From contig DAHUXA010000014.1 in NCBI GenBank assembly GCA_027307405.1, positions 1-38,670 of the forward strand: 38,670 nt of DNA, given 5' to 3'. The notes under the pieces are model-generated. The model was not told where the DNA came from and searched no databases. It saw nothing but the letters and a program-made list of their open reading frames with translations. The DNA is from Hyphomicrobiales bacterium. Its GTDB lineage: Bacteria > Pseudomonadota > Alphaproteobacteria > Rhizobiales > Xanthobacteraceae. The translations under genes were made by a program, and so were the position numbers. Below are positions 7,176 to 15,600 of this stretch, in pieces (within the stretch, counting starts at the first letter, position 1; each line of letters starts with the position of its first letter).

Positions 7176-8566
7176 TGCTTCTCGCCGAGACGCTCGCCAT
7201 CTTTCTGGTGGTTGCTGTCGTGGCCGCGCTGATGGCCGGCTATCCGGTCGCGCTCACGCTTGCCGGCGTATCGCTCGTATTCGCAATCCTTGGCGATGTG
7301 TCAGGAGTCATGAGCTTCGCCATCCTCGGCGCCCTGCCGCAGCGCATTTTTGGAATCATGACGAATGAAGTTCTGCTGGCAATTCCGCTGTTCATTTTCA
7401 TGGGCGTGATGCTGGAACGCTCGCGCATCGCTGAGGATTTGCTCGAGACCATGGGCCGGCTTTTCGGCACGCTGCGTGGAGGGCTCGGCATCTCTGCTGT
7501 GATCGTCGGCACGTTGCTCGCCGCAGCCAAGGGCGTGGTTGGCGCCACCACCGTTACCATGGGCCTGATCATGTTGCCCGCGATGCTGCGGTTCGGCTAT
7601 GACCCGCGGCTGGCCGCAGGCACGGTCGCTGCCACCGCAACACTCGCTCAGATTTTTCCGCCGGCGACTGTGCTGGTGCTGCTCGGCGACCAGGTCGGCA
7701 ACTCCTATCAGGCCGCGCAGCTTTCGAAGGGCATATTCGCGCCACGCTCGCTGACGGTCAGCGATTTGTTCGCGGGAGCACTCGTGCCCGGCTTCGCATT
7801 GGTCGCGCTCTATCTGCTTTTTCTCATAGCGGTCGCGTTCATCTGGCCAAAAGCATCGCCTGCCTTGCCGCCGGACAAGAAGACGCCACGTGGCCTTGCT
7901 TTGGTTCGCCGCCTCGCCGAGGTGCTGGTCGCGCCGCTCCTTCTTATCGCCGCCGTGCTCGGCTCGATCCTCGGTGGCATTGCAACACCGACAGAAGCGG
8001 CATCAATCGGCGCTGTCGGCGCCATTGCGCTGGCCGCGCGCAAGGCGTCGCTTGCCACACTGCTGAGGCCGGTTTGTGAAACAACGGCGCAAATCGTCAG
8101 CATGATTTTCCTGATCCTGATCGGCGCGACAATGTTCAGCCTGGTGTTCCGCGCGCTTGGCGGTGACGACATGGTCCATCGTGCGTTGTCGAATCTTCCG
8201 GGCGGGACAGCCGGCGCGGTACTAGCGGTCATGTTGGCGATGTTCCTGCTCGGCTTTGTGATGGACGCCTTCGAGATCATCTTCGTGGTGGTGCCGATTG
8301 TCGCGCCCACGCTTCTGACAATGCCGGGCATCGATCCGGTCTGGCTTGGGATCATGATGGCGGTGAATTTACAGACGTCCTACATGCACCCGCCGCTCGG
8401 GCCGACGCTGTTCTTTTTGCGCGGCGTTGCGCCGCCGCAGATCACCACGCGACATATTTATGTCGGCGTCGTTCCGTTCGTGGTGATCCAGCTGGTTGCG
8501 CTTGTCGTACTTTGGTTTGCGCCAGGCCTCGCGACCGCGCTGCCGCACGCGCTCTATGGCCGTTGA
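7175..8566 (+). CDS. TRAP transporter large permease (DctM/FcbT3-like)
   Basis: Large membrane subunit (463 residues, about 12 helices) that forms the ion-coupled translocation path of a TRAP transporter. DctM features include EVLLAIPLFIFMGVMLERS near residue 64, FPPATVLVLLGDQVGNSYQA, and the late NLQTSYMHPPLGPTLFFLRG block. The segment QAAQLSKGIFAPRSLTVSDL is longer than in typical DctM (compare the 426-residue DctM encoded at 14311-15591) and suggests the FcbT3-type branch. The substrate cannot be read from the sequence. Organic or aromatic carboxylates are the usual cargo, which would fit a neighbouring nitrile-to-amide route (inference). It ends one base short of the convergent dgkA gene. 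Confidence 0.92.
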   Translation: MLLAETLAIFLVVAVVAALMAGYPVALTLAGVSLVFAILGDVSGVMSFAILGALPQRIFGIMTNEVLLAIPLFIFMGVMLERSRIAEDLLETMGRLFGTLRGGLGISAVIVGTLLAAAKGVVGATTVTMGLIMLPAMLRFGYDPRLAAGTVAATATLAQIFPPATVLVLLGDQVGNSYQAAQLSKGIFAPRSLTVSDLFAGALVPGFALVALYLLFLIAVAFIWPKASPALPPDKKTPRGLALVRRLAEVLVAPLLLIAAVLGSILGGIATPTEAASIGAVGAIALAARKASLATLLRPVCETTAQIVSMIFLILIGATMFSLVFRALGGDDMVHRALSNLPGGTAGAVLAVMLAMFLLGFVMDAFEIIFVVVPIVAPTLLTMPGIDPVWLGIMMAVNLQTSYMHPPLGPTLFFLRGVAPPQITTRHIYVGVVPFVVIQLVALVVLWFAPGLATALPHALYGR

Positions 8567-8567
8567 T

Positions 8568-8939
8568 TCAAGGCCACAGTCGTTCGATCAGGACGTAGAG
8601 CCACACAGCGCCCGCCGCCAGCAACGACAGGCCGACCGCAGCTGATCCCATGTCCTTGACGTGCTTGATGGCCGGATCGTTATCGCGGGTGACGCGATCG
8701 CTCAGCTTCTCGATTGCGGTGTTAAGCAGTTCGACGATGAGGACGAAGACGATCACGCCGATCAGTGCAAAGCGTTCCCCCACATCGGCGGCCAGAAAAA
8801 AGGCGAGAGGAACGCCAACAGCCAGAAGCGCCAGCTCCTGGCGGAATGCCGCTTCCGATCGCGTCACCGCAACCAAGCCGTTCCAGCTGTTGATTGCGGC
8901 CTGCCAAAGCCTTTCCACGCCGTCCACCCGTGCCAGCAA
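8568..8939 (-). CDS. dgkA: Diacylglycerol kinase, DgkA type
   Basis: Small integral-membrane kinase (up to 123 residues) that phosphorylates diacylglycerol to phosphatidic acid, recycling lipid released during envelope glycan synthesis. Signature stretches SEAAFRQELALLA, ELLNTAIEKLSDRV and KHVKDMGSAAVGLSL are all present, with the conserved Glu and Asn of the active site. Three transmembrane helices are predicted. The outermost start is a TTG at 8939. In-frame GTG codons at 8927 and 8918 are possible alternatives, and the last would give MERLWQAAINSW, closer to the usual N-terminus. Transcription converges with the TRAP permease gene. Confidence 0.93.
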   Translation of the reverse strand: MLARVDGVERLWQAAINSWNGLVAVTRSEAAFRQELALLAVGVPLAFFLAADVGERFALIGVIVFVLIVELLNTAIEKLSDRVTRDNDPAIKHVKDMGSAAVGLSLLAAGAVWLYVLIERLWP

Positions 8940-9017
8940 TTGTCCCGGCGCAAAATAGGCGGCCTGAGATTCATAGTCTATTCATGTGGTTGGTTGGCGT
9001 GTGTATAAGGTTACTGC

Positions 9018-9794
9018 ATGAAAGCCGCCGACATGTTCAACCTGAAAGGCCGCGTGGCGCTGGTGACCGGCGCATCGAGTGGCCTCGGCACGCAATTCGC
9101 CAGGGCGCTTGCCGATAATGGCGCGTCCGTTGTGCTGGTGGCGCGACGGGCCGACCGCCTTAAGGCGCTGAAAGACGAGATTGAAGCCAAAGGCGGCAAG
9201 GCAATTGCCGCAGAGGCGGACGTCACTGACCGTGCGGCCATGACGCGTGCCTTTGACGCCGCAGAGAAAGCTTTCGGCACTGTGACCATCCTCGTGAACA
9301 ATGCCGGCATCGCCCATGGGGGCCGAGCCGTGGAGATGTCGCCGGAGGAATGGCGCAAGGTGCTCTCGACCAACCTCGACTCGGTTTTTTTCTGGGCGCA
9401 GGAGGCGTCGCGCCGCATTTTGGCGGCGAAGAAGCAGGGCGCAATCGTGAATATTGCATCGGTGCTGGGGCTTGCAGTCTCGAAAGGCGCTGTTGCCTAT
9501 GCCGCGGCCAAGGCTGGTGTCGTCCAGGTCACCAAAGCGCTGGCGGTTGAGCTCGCGTTTAAGGGCGTGCGCGTGAATGCTATCGCACCCGGTTGGTTCG
9601 TCACCGAAATGAATGATGACTATCTGTCCGGCGAAGCCGGCGACGCCATCAAGCGGGAAATCCCGATGGGGCGCTTCGGAAACCCTGGCGATCTCGACGG
9701 TGCACTGCTGCTGCTGGTCTCGGACGCCGGCAGTTATATTACCGGTGCGACCGTTGTTGTGGATGGCGGCCAGGTGGTTCAGATCAAGGGCTAG
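9018..9794 (+). CDS. SDR family NAD(P)-dependent oxidoreductase
   Basis: Classical short-chain dehydrogenase, 258 residues. The Rossmann cofactor motif TGASSGLG spans 17-24, NNAG spans 94-97, and the catalytic set is Ser148, Tyr161, Lys165 (YAAAK). The C-terminal DGG near the end is also typical. The ATG at 9018 has an AAGG ribosome-binding site seven bases upstream; an internal ATG at 9033 is possible. It lies 11 bases before an acyl-CoA dehydrogenase gene, so a 3-hydroxyacyl-CoA or alcohol dehydrogenase role in the same acyl-CoA pathway is likely (inference). Cofactor preference is unclear: the ARRADR segment after beta-2 would favour NADP. Confidence 0.93.
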   Translation: MKAADMFNLKGRVALVTGASSGLGTQFARALADNGASVVLVARRADRLKALKDEIEAKGGKAIAAEADVTDRAAMTRAFDAAEKAFGTVTILVNNAGIAHGGRAVEMSPEEWRKVLSTNLDSVFFWAQEASRRILAAKKQGAIVNIASVLGLAVSKGAVAYAAAKAGVVQVTKALAVELAFKGVRVNAIAPGWFVTEMNDDYLSGEAGDAIKREIPMGRFGNPGDLDGALLLLVSDAGSYITGATVVVDGGQVVQIKG

Positions 9795-9805
9795 GGGAAC
9801 GACAC

Positions 9806-11029
9806 ATGGACTTTACGCTAGCGCCCGAAGTCGAGGACATCCGCTTGCGCGTGCGTTCCTTCGTGGAAGAGCACGTGTTGCCACTGGAATCTGACCCGCA
9901 GAATTTCGCCGAGCACGAGAATATTCCGGAAACGCAGCTCGCCAAAGTGCGGGAGAAGGCAAAGAAGGCTGGTTTGTGGGCGCCGCAATCGCCAAAGGAA
10001 TATGGCGGCATGGACCTCCCGATCGTTGCCTGGGCGGCAATCTACGAGGAAGCCGCACGCTCGATCTTCGGACCGCTCGTGTTCAATTGCATGGCGCCCG
10101 ACGACGGCAACATGAACCTGCTCAAGCTTGTCGGCACCCGCGAGCAAAAGGACAAATGGCTGAAGCCCATCGTCGAAGGCAAAGTGCGCTCGACTTTCAC
10201 GATGACCGAGCCAGCACCGGGCGGCGGTTCCGATCCCTCGATGATGCGAACCAGCGCCCAGAAAAAAGGTGACCGCTACATCATCAAAGGGCGCAAATGG
10301 TTCGCCACCGGTGCCGATGGCGCCTCGCATTTCATCCTGATTGCCCGCACCAGCGACGACAAACGGCGTGGTCTGACTGCGTTCCTGTTCCACAAGGATC
10401 AGCCCGGCTGGCGCATTCTGCGCCGTATCCCGATCATGGGACCGCATGAGCATGGCGGTCATTGCGAGCTCGAGTTCGACGGACTCGAAATTCCACCCGA
10501 AAACATCCTGTTGAACGAGGGCGATGGACTCAAGATCACGCAAATCCGGCTTGGGCCGGCACGCCTGACGCACTGCATGCGCTGGCTGGGCTTCGCCAAG
10601 CGCTGCATGGAGGTTGCGCAGGCTTACGTTGCAGAGCGTGAGGGCTTTGGCATCAAGCTCGGTGACCGCGAAAGCGTGCAAATCAAGCTCGGAGAGGTGG
10701 CGCAGCAGATCCAGATCGGCCGGCTGCTCACGATGCACGCGGCCTGGATGCTCGACCAGGGCGGCCGTGCCCGCAAGGAAGTCTCGATGGCCAAGGTGCA
10801 GGTTGCCGACACGCTGAACTTGGCTGCCGATGTGGCGATTCAGCTACAGGGCGCGCGCGGCTATTCACACGATTCGATCGCGCAATGGATCTATCGTTAC
10901 GCGCGCGCGGCGCGACTGGTCGACGGCGCGTCCGAAGTTCACATGATGGTGCTGGCGCGCTTCATGAAGGAAGAGGGACGGGATTTTTGGCGGTGGGGAC
11001 CGGGCGAGGGGCGACGAAACGAAAGGTAA
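9806..11029 (+). CDS. Acyl-CoA dehydrogenase family protein
   Basis: FAD-dependent acyl-CoA dehydrogenase, 407 residues, which introduces a double bond in an acyl-CoA and passes electrons to ETF. The N-terminal helical domain, the middle beta domain with TMTEPAPGGGSDP and KWFATGADGASHF, and the C-terminal helical bundle ending in IQLQGARGYSHDS are all present at normal length. The form resembles the ACAD10/11-like branch often used for branched or hydroxylated chains (from memory). A good ribosome-binding site (AGGGGAAC) precedes the ATG. It is encoded 11 bases after the SDR gene, and no CoA ligase adjoins. The substrate is unknown. Confidence 0.94.
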   Translation: MDFTLAPEVEDIRLRVRSFVEEHVLPLESDPQNFAEHENIPETQLAKVREKAKKAGLWAPQSPKEYGGMDLPIVAWAAIYEEAARSIFGPLVFNCMAPDDGNMNLLKLVGTREQKDKWLKPIVEGKVRSTFTMTEPAPGGGSDPSMMRTSAQKKGDRYIIKGRKWFATGADGASHFILIARTSDDKRRGLTAFLFHKDQPGWRILRRIPIMGPHEHGGHCELEFDGLEIPPENILLNEGDGLKITQIRLGPARLTHCMRWLGFAKRCMEVAQAYVAEREGFGIKLGDRESVQIKLGEVAQQIQIGRLLTMHAAWMLDQGGRARKEVSMAKVQVADTLNLAADVAIQLQGARGYSHDSIAQWIYRYARAARLVDGASEVHMMVLARFMKEEGRDFWRWGPGEGRRNER

Positions 11030-11040
11030 ACTCGAATCGC

Positions 11041-12558
11041 CTACATGACCGCTCCGATTTGCCAGGGCACGAACTCAAGTTCGCCATAGCCGAGGTCTTC
11101 AGATTTGGTGTGCCTGCCCGATGCAACCTGCAGCATCTTTTCGAAAATTTCTTGCCCCTTTATTTCGATAGACATTCCATCCAGGACGTCGCCGCAGTTG
11201 ATATCCATGTCGTCGATCATGCGGCGATACATGTCGGTATTGGTGGCAAGTTTGATTGACGGCGTCGGCTTGCAGCCGAAAGCAGAGCCGCGGCCTGTGG
11301 TGAAGCACATGACATTGCAGCCACCGGCGACTTGACCAGTCGCGCCGACCGGGTCGTATCCGGGCGTGTCCATGAATACGAACCCTTTTTCCTTCACCGG
11401 TTCGGCATATTCGTAAACTGCACGCAGCGTGGTGGTGCCGCCTTTGGCTGCGGCCCCCAGTGATTTTTCGAGGATAGTCGTGAGCCCACCCGCCTTGTTG
11501 CCGGGCGCCGGATTGTTATTCATTTCGCCGCCATTGCGCTTCGTGTAGTCCTCCCACCAGCGAATCCGCTCGACAAGTTTTTCGCCAACTGCGCGATTGA
11601 TTGCGCGCCGTGTCAGCAGATGCTCGGCACCGTAGATTTCCGGTGTTTCCGCGAGCACTGCCGTCCCGCCATTTTTGACCAAAAGGTCGACGGCGGCACC
11701 CAATGCGGGATTTGCGGTAATCCCGGAATAACCGTCGGATCCTCCGCACTGAAGCGCCAGCACGATCTCGGAGGCCGGCCGCGTTTCTCGCTTGGCGCGT
11801 GCGGCAACGGGCAGCATGTCTTTGATGCGCTGGACTCCCTGGTCGATGGTCTTTTTGGTTCCACCTGTCGCTTGAATAGTCATTGTTTGAAAGTGATCGC
11901 CTTCGACCATTCCGTATTCATCCTTCATGCGATCGATTTGAAATACCTCGCAACCCAGGCCAACCATCAGGGCGGCGCCGAGATTGGGATGAGTCGCATA
12001 ACCCCATTGCGTCCGCCGCAACAACTCCCAGCCTTCGCCGTAGGCCGCCATGCCGCACCCGCTGCCATGAACAAACGCGACCGCGCCGTCGATTTCAGGA
12101 TGGTCCTGGAGAATTCCGGATCGATTGACTTCCTCGGCAATGAATTTTGCGACCGAAGCTGAGCAATTCACCGATGTCAGAATGCCGATGTAATTTCGTG
12201 TGCCGGTTTTTCCGTTGGGCCGGAGATAACCTTCGAATGTCGCACGCAGCTCCGGCGGCAGAATCTCGTCGTTCTTTGCCGCCTCGGCAAATTTGTAGTC
12301 GCGGGCGAAGTCGCGCAGCGCCACGTTCTGCTCATGCACCCAATCACCGGGAGAGATCGCTTTCGACGCAAATCCGATCGTTTGCCCGTATTTTCGTATC
12401 GGCTCGCCTTCATGAATGGCTGTTACCGCCATCTTGTGGCCGCGCGGCACACGCTCGCGCGCGGTCACGCCAGCGACAACGGCCCCGATCGCAATCTGAT
12501 CGACGGCGACAACGACATTATCTTCGGGCGATAACCGGATAGTCCTTGGTGTGTTCAT
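11041..12558 (-). CDS. UxaA-family altronate/galactarate dehydratase
   Basis: Full-length 505-residue member of the UxaA/GarD hydro-lyase family, which removes water from sugar acids such as D-altronate or galactarate to give 2-keto-3-deoxy acids. An N-terminal SAF domain covers about residues 8-85, followed by the catalytic region with SVNCSAS (near 129-135), HGSGCGM (164-170), LQCGGSDGYSG and GCNVMCFTTGRGSAFGCKP. The conserved cysteines fit a metal site. It is divergent from a TRAP transporter operon, 114 bases between starts, and close to two aldolase-family genes, which points to catabolism of an imported hydroxy acid (inference). Altronate versus galactarate cannot be decided; no uxaB, uxaC or KDG kinase gene is in the window. 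Confidence 0.9.
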   Translation of the reverse strand: MNTPRTIRLSPEDNVVVAVDQIAIGAVVAGVTARERVPRGHKMAVTAIHEGEPIRKYGQTIGFASKAISPGDWVHEQNVALRDFARDYKFAEAAKNDEILPPELRATFEGYLRPNGKTGTRNYIGILTSVNCSASVAKFIAEEVNRSGILQDHPEIDGAVAFVHGSGCGMAAYGEGWELLRRTQWGYATHPNLGAALMVGLGCEVFQIDRMKDEYGMVEGDHFQTMTIQATGGTKKTIDQGVQRIKDMLPVAARAKRETRPASEIVLALQCGGSDGYSGITANPALGAAVDLLVKNGGTAVLAETPEIYGAEHLLTRRAINRAVGEKLVERIRWWEDYTKRNGGEMNNNPAPGNKAGGLTTILEKSLGAAAKGGTTTLRAVYEYAEPVKEKGFVFMDTPGYDPVGATGQVAGGCNVMCFTTGRGSAFGCKPTPSIKLATNTDMYRRMIDDMDINCGDVLDGMSIEIKGQEIFEKMLQVASGRHTKSEDLGYGELEFVPWQIGAVM

Positions 12559-12575
12559 AAGAGCGACCGTTACTC

Positions 12576-12629
12576 GGCAAGGGACAATGAGCTGTTGCGT
12601 GAAGTCGCGTGCATAGTAACATCCTTGCC
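12576..12629. promoter_or_regulatory. Inverted repeat in divergent promoter region (candidate operator)
   Basis: The 114-base gap between the UxaA-family gene and the TRAP operon holds GGCAAGG at 12576-12582 and its reverse complement CCTTGCC at 12623-12629, centres 47 bases apart. GTTAC at 12569 and GTAAC at 12616 form a second complementary pair. Placement between two divergent catabolic transcription units suits a shared regulator, but seven-base arms can occur by chance and no regulator gene adjoins. Confidence 0.25.
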
Positions 12630-12672
12630 AACAGGCGGCCTTTTAAAATTACCGCCATATCGGGAGGGAACT

Positions 12673-13662
12673 ATGCCGAATTGGCCGCGCCATTTGGCGC
12701 ATGGTTTCGCGCTTGTTGCCGCAGTATTCGTTATGGCCGGCCCTGCCGGTGCCCAGACCAAACTCAAATGGGCACATGTGTATGAAGTAGCGGAGCCCTA
12801 TCACACGCAGGCGCTGTGGGCGGCCGAGGAGATCAAGAAGCGCACCGACGGCCGCTACGAGATCGGAGTGTTTCCGGCATCCCAGCTCGGCAACGAGAAC
12901 CAGATCAATGAAGGCTTGGGCCTCGGCACCGTCGACATCATCTATACCGGCGCATCATTTGCCGGCTCGATCCACAAGCCGCTGGCGATTACAGGCGCGC
13001 CGTTCATCCTGCGCGATTTCGACCACTGGAAGGCCTACCGCGACAGCCAGCTGTTCCGCGATCTTGCCAAAGGCTACGAGGACAAGACCAAGCACAAGAT
13101 CGTCGCGATCCTCTATTACGGCCAACGCCACGTCACGGCCAACAGGGAAATCAAGAAGCCCGAAGATATGAAGGGCATGAAGCTGCGCGTTCCGCCGGCG
13201 CCGCTGTTCCTGATGTTCACCAAATCGGTCGGCGCCAATGCAACTCCGATCGCCTTTGCCGAAGTCTATCTCGCGCTTCAGCAGGGCACAGTCGACGGCC
13301 AGGAAAATCCGCTACCGACCATCATGGCGAAGAAGTTCTACGAAGTTCAGTCGCATATCATGCTGACGGGCCACATCACGGAATCCCTGGTCACCATTGT
13401 CGGCGGCCACGTGTGGTCGAAGCTCTCCGATGCCGACAAGAAGGTGTTCGACGAGGTGTTGAAGGAAGCGAGCGCGAGATCGACAGACCAGATTCGCGCC
13501 TCCGAGCTCAAGCTCGCCGATGAATTCCGCAAGCTCGGCAAGACCGTGGTCGAAGTCGACCGCGAAGCGTTCCGCAAGGCGGCGTTGCCATTGCACAACG
13601 ACCCCAGCGCGGGTGCCGGGTGGTCGCAGGCCGAATACGACGCGCTGCAGGCATTGAAATAA
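12673..13662 (+). CDS. TRAP transporter solute-binding protein (DctP family)
   Basis: Periplasmic binding protein of 329 residues. The ATG at 12673 has a strong ribosome-binding site (GGGAGGGAA) and starts a signal peptide of about 27 residues ending in PAGA. The mature protein opens with the usual beta strand KLKWAHVYE. The DctP core motifs are DMKGMKLRVPP, with the arginine that binds the substrate carboxylate, and QQGTVDGQENPLPTI. It is the first gene of a complete dctPQM-type operon, with the small permease 75 bases downstream. Beside a sugar-acid dehydratase and aldolases, its ligand is probably a hydroxy or sugar acid (inference). Confidence 0.94.
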   Translation: MPNWPRHLAHGFALVAAVFVMAGPAGAQTKLKWAHVYEVAEPYHTQALWAAEEIKKRTDGRYEIGVFPASQLGNENQINEGLGLGTVDIIYTGASFAGSIHKPLAITGAPFILRDFDHWKAYRDSQLFRDLAKGYEDKTKHKIVAILYYGQRHVTANREIKKPEDMKGMKLRVPPAPLFLMFTKSVGANATPIAFAEVYLALQQGTVDGQENPLPTIMAKKFYEVQSHIMLTGHITESLVTIVGGHVWSKLSDADKKVFDEVLKEASARSTDQIRASELKLADEFRKLGKTVVEVDREAFRKAALPLHNDPSAGAGWSQAEYDALQALK

Positions 13663-13737
13663 CAGGACCGGTGCAAATCGCGTAATGCCGTCGCTCAGGC
13701 GCGAGGCAACGGGCGTGATTTTGCAGCGCGGGGGATC

Positions 13738-14295
13738 ATGAGCAAAAAGAAAACACTCAAGGGCGAGAAGCGTCTCATTCAGGCGGAAGACGCCGAGGTC
13801 GTGATCGAGCACTACCCGGAAGATTGGCTCGCCTTCGTGATCTTTTGGTCGCTGGCCTTTATCGTCTTTCTCCAGTTTTTCACGCGCTACGTGCTCAATG
13901 ATAGTCTGGCCTGGACCGAAGAGATCGCGCGCTACGGCCTGATGTGGGTCGTGTTCATCGGCGGTGCGATGGTGACCCGGCGCAATACGCATATCGCCGT
14001 CGAGTTGCTCTCCAACGTGATGAAGCCCGGGCCATTGCGCGCGAGCCTGCTTGCCTTCGTCGATTTCGTCAAACTTGCCTTCCTCGGCCTGCTCGCGTTC
14101 GTCTCATGGACGATCACCGAGCGCATGCACCAGCAGCGCATGACGGTGTTCGACCTGCCGATGAGTTATGTTTATGGCGGCGTCGCGTTCGGATGTTTCC
14201 TGATGCTCATCCGCCAAATTCAAAATGTCTGGCGCAACGCCAAGGCCGGCTGGAGCCGGCCTGACGACGTCACGCATCAAGTCGCGGCCGACTAA
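13738..14295 (+). CDS. TRAP transporter small permease (DctQ family)
   Basis: Small membrane subunit, 185 residues, with a charged N-terminal tail of about 35 residues and four hydrophobic segments (about 38-52, 70-85, 102-122 and 142-157). Family motifs FTRYVLNDSLAWTEEIARY and GGAMVTRRNTHIAVELL are clear. The 75-base gap after dctP is longer than usual but contains no obvious terminator hairpin, and the large permease follows 15 bases later. It completes the transporter with the flanking genes. Confidence 0.93.
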   Translation: MSKKKTLKGEKRLIQAEDAEVVIEHYPEDWLAFVIFWSLAFIVFLQFFTRYVLNDSLAWTEEIARYGLMWVVFIGGAMVTRRNTHIAVELLSNVMKPGPLRASLLAFVDFVKLAFLGLLAFVSWTITERMHQQRMTVFDLPMSYVYGGVAFGCFLMLIRQIQNVWRNAKAGWSRPDDVTHQVAAD

Positions 14296-14310
14296 AAGCA
14301 GGTCAATCCG

Positions 14311-15591
14311 ATGATCGTTATGGCAGTTCTGTTCATCGCGGTGCTGCTTGTCGGCGTGCCGGTGTTCATCGCGCTGGCAGGATCGTCTTTTATTTACACG
14401 CATTTCATCGCTGGTCTGCCGGATTTCGTCATCTTGCATCGGATGGCGGGAGGCATTGATTCATTTCCGCTGCTGGCCGTGCCGTTCTTTATCCTGGCTG
14501 GCAATCTGATGAATTCGGCCGGCATCACCAACCGCATCTATGACTTCGCGGTCGCACTCGCGGGCTGGACACGCGGCGGACTGGCGCACGTCAACATCAT
14601 TGGTTCGGTTATTTTCGCAGGCATGTCGGGAACCGCGATCGCCGATGCGGCGGGCCTTGGCACCATCGAGATCAAGGCGATGCAGGACCACGGCTATGAC
14701 ACCGAGTTTTCAGTCGGCGTCACGGCAGCGTCTTCGACGCTTGGCCCAATCATCCCGCCGTCCCTGCCGTTCGTGATTTACGGAATGATGGGGAATGTCT
14801 CGATCGGCGCGCTGTTTCTCGGCGGCGTCATCCCTGGCTTTGTGATGACGGCCTTCATGATGGGCTATGTCTATTATTGCGCGCGGCGCTATGGAATGGG
14901 ACGCGATCAGGCGTTCCGCTGGCGCACGCTCGGCGCCACCTTCGTTGCGGCATTTCCGGCGTTGCTGACGCCCGCGATCATTGTCGGCGGCATGACGTTC
15001 GGTTGGTTTACGCCGACCGAGGCGGCAATCGCGGCTTGCGCCTGGGCGATCGTGCTTGGGATTCTCCTCTATCGCACGCTGACGCCGAAGCAGTTCTACA
15101 AGGTCTCGATGGACACCATCGAGACTACCGCCGGCGTGCTGCTGATCGTTGCGGCCGCCTCGCTGTTCGGCTGGGTGCTGACGACGACGCGCGTCACGGA
15201 ATACACCACCGAGGCTTTGCTCGCCCTGACCAACAATCGCTACATTATCTTGTTGCTGACCAATATTTTACTGCTGATCGTCGGCTGCTTCCTGGAGCCG
15301 ATCGCGTCGATCAGCATCCTGGTGCCGGTGTTGATGCCGGTGATCGTTAAGGTCGGCATCGACCCGGTGCACTTCGGCGTCATGATGACCCTCAACCTGA
15401 TGATCGGGCTGCTGCATCCACCGCTGGGCATGGTGCTTTTCGTGCTGTCACGAATCGCCAAACTGTCGATTGAGCGGACGACGGTCGCGATTCTGCCTTG
15501 GCTCATACCCCTCTTATTGTCATTGATTGCTATTACGATGATCCCCGAGCTAACTCTGTGGTTGCCGCGGGTTGTCGGAATGATCAGATGA
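14311..15591 (+). CDS. TRAP transporter large permease (DctM family)
   Basis: Large membrane subunit, 426 residues, the normal DctM length. Typical blocks are FPLLAVPFFILAGNLMNSAG, GTAIADAAGLGTIEIKAM, STLGPIIPPSLPFVIYG, WFTPTEAAIAACAWA and GLLHPPLGMVLFVLS. It couples substrate entry to a sodium or proton gradient. It is the third gene of the dctPQM unit and ends nine bases before the convergent HpcH/HpaI aldolase stop. Compared with the large permease at 7175-8566 it lacks the long insertion, so the two TRAP systems belong to different branches. Confidence 0.94.
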   Translation: MIVMAVLFIAVLLVGVPVFIALAGSSFIYTHFIAGLPDFVILHRMAGGIDSFPLLAVPFFILAGNLMNSAGITNRIYDFAVALAGWTRGGLAHVNIIGSVIFAGMSGTAIADAAGLGTIEIKAMQDHGYDTEFSVGVTAASSTLGPIIPPSLPFVIYGMMGNVSIGALFLGGVIPGFVMTAFMMGYVYYCARRYGMGRDQAFRWRTLGATFVAAFPALLTPAIIVGGMTFGWFTPTEAAIAACAWAIVLGILLYRTLTPKQFYKVSMDTIETTAGVLLIVAAASLFGWVLTTTRVTEYTTEALLALTNNRYIILLLTNILLLIVGCFLEPIASISILVPVLMPVIVKVGIDPVHFGVMMTLNLMIGLLHPPLGMVLFVLSRIAKLSIERTTVAILPWLIPLLLSLIAITMIPELTLWLPRVVGMIR

Positions 15592-15600
15592 GTGGCGACG

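Noticed and set aside
9004-9009. TATAAG as a -10 box for the SDR gene
   Set aside because: No -35 match lies at 16-18 bases. The AAGG it contains is correctly spaced to be the ribosome-binding site of the ATG at 9018.
9818-10738. Minus-strand open frame of 306 codons opposite the acyl-CoA dehydrogenase gene
   Set aside because: It is antisense to a gene with full family motifs; the product is low-complexity and unrecognisable.
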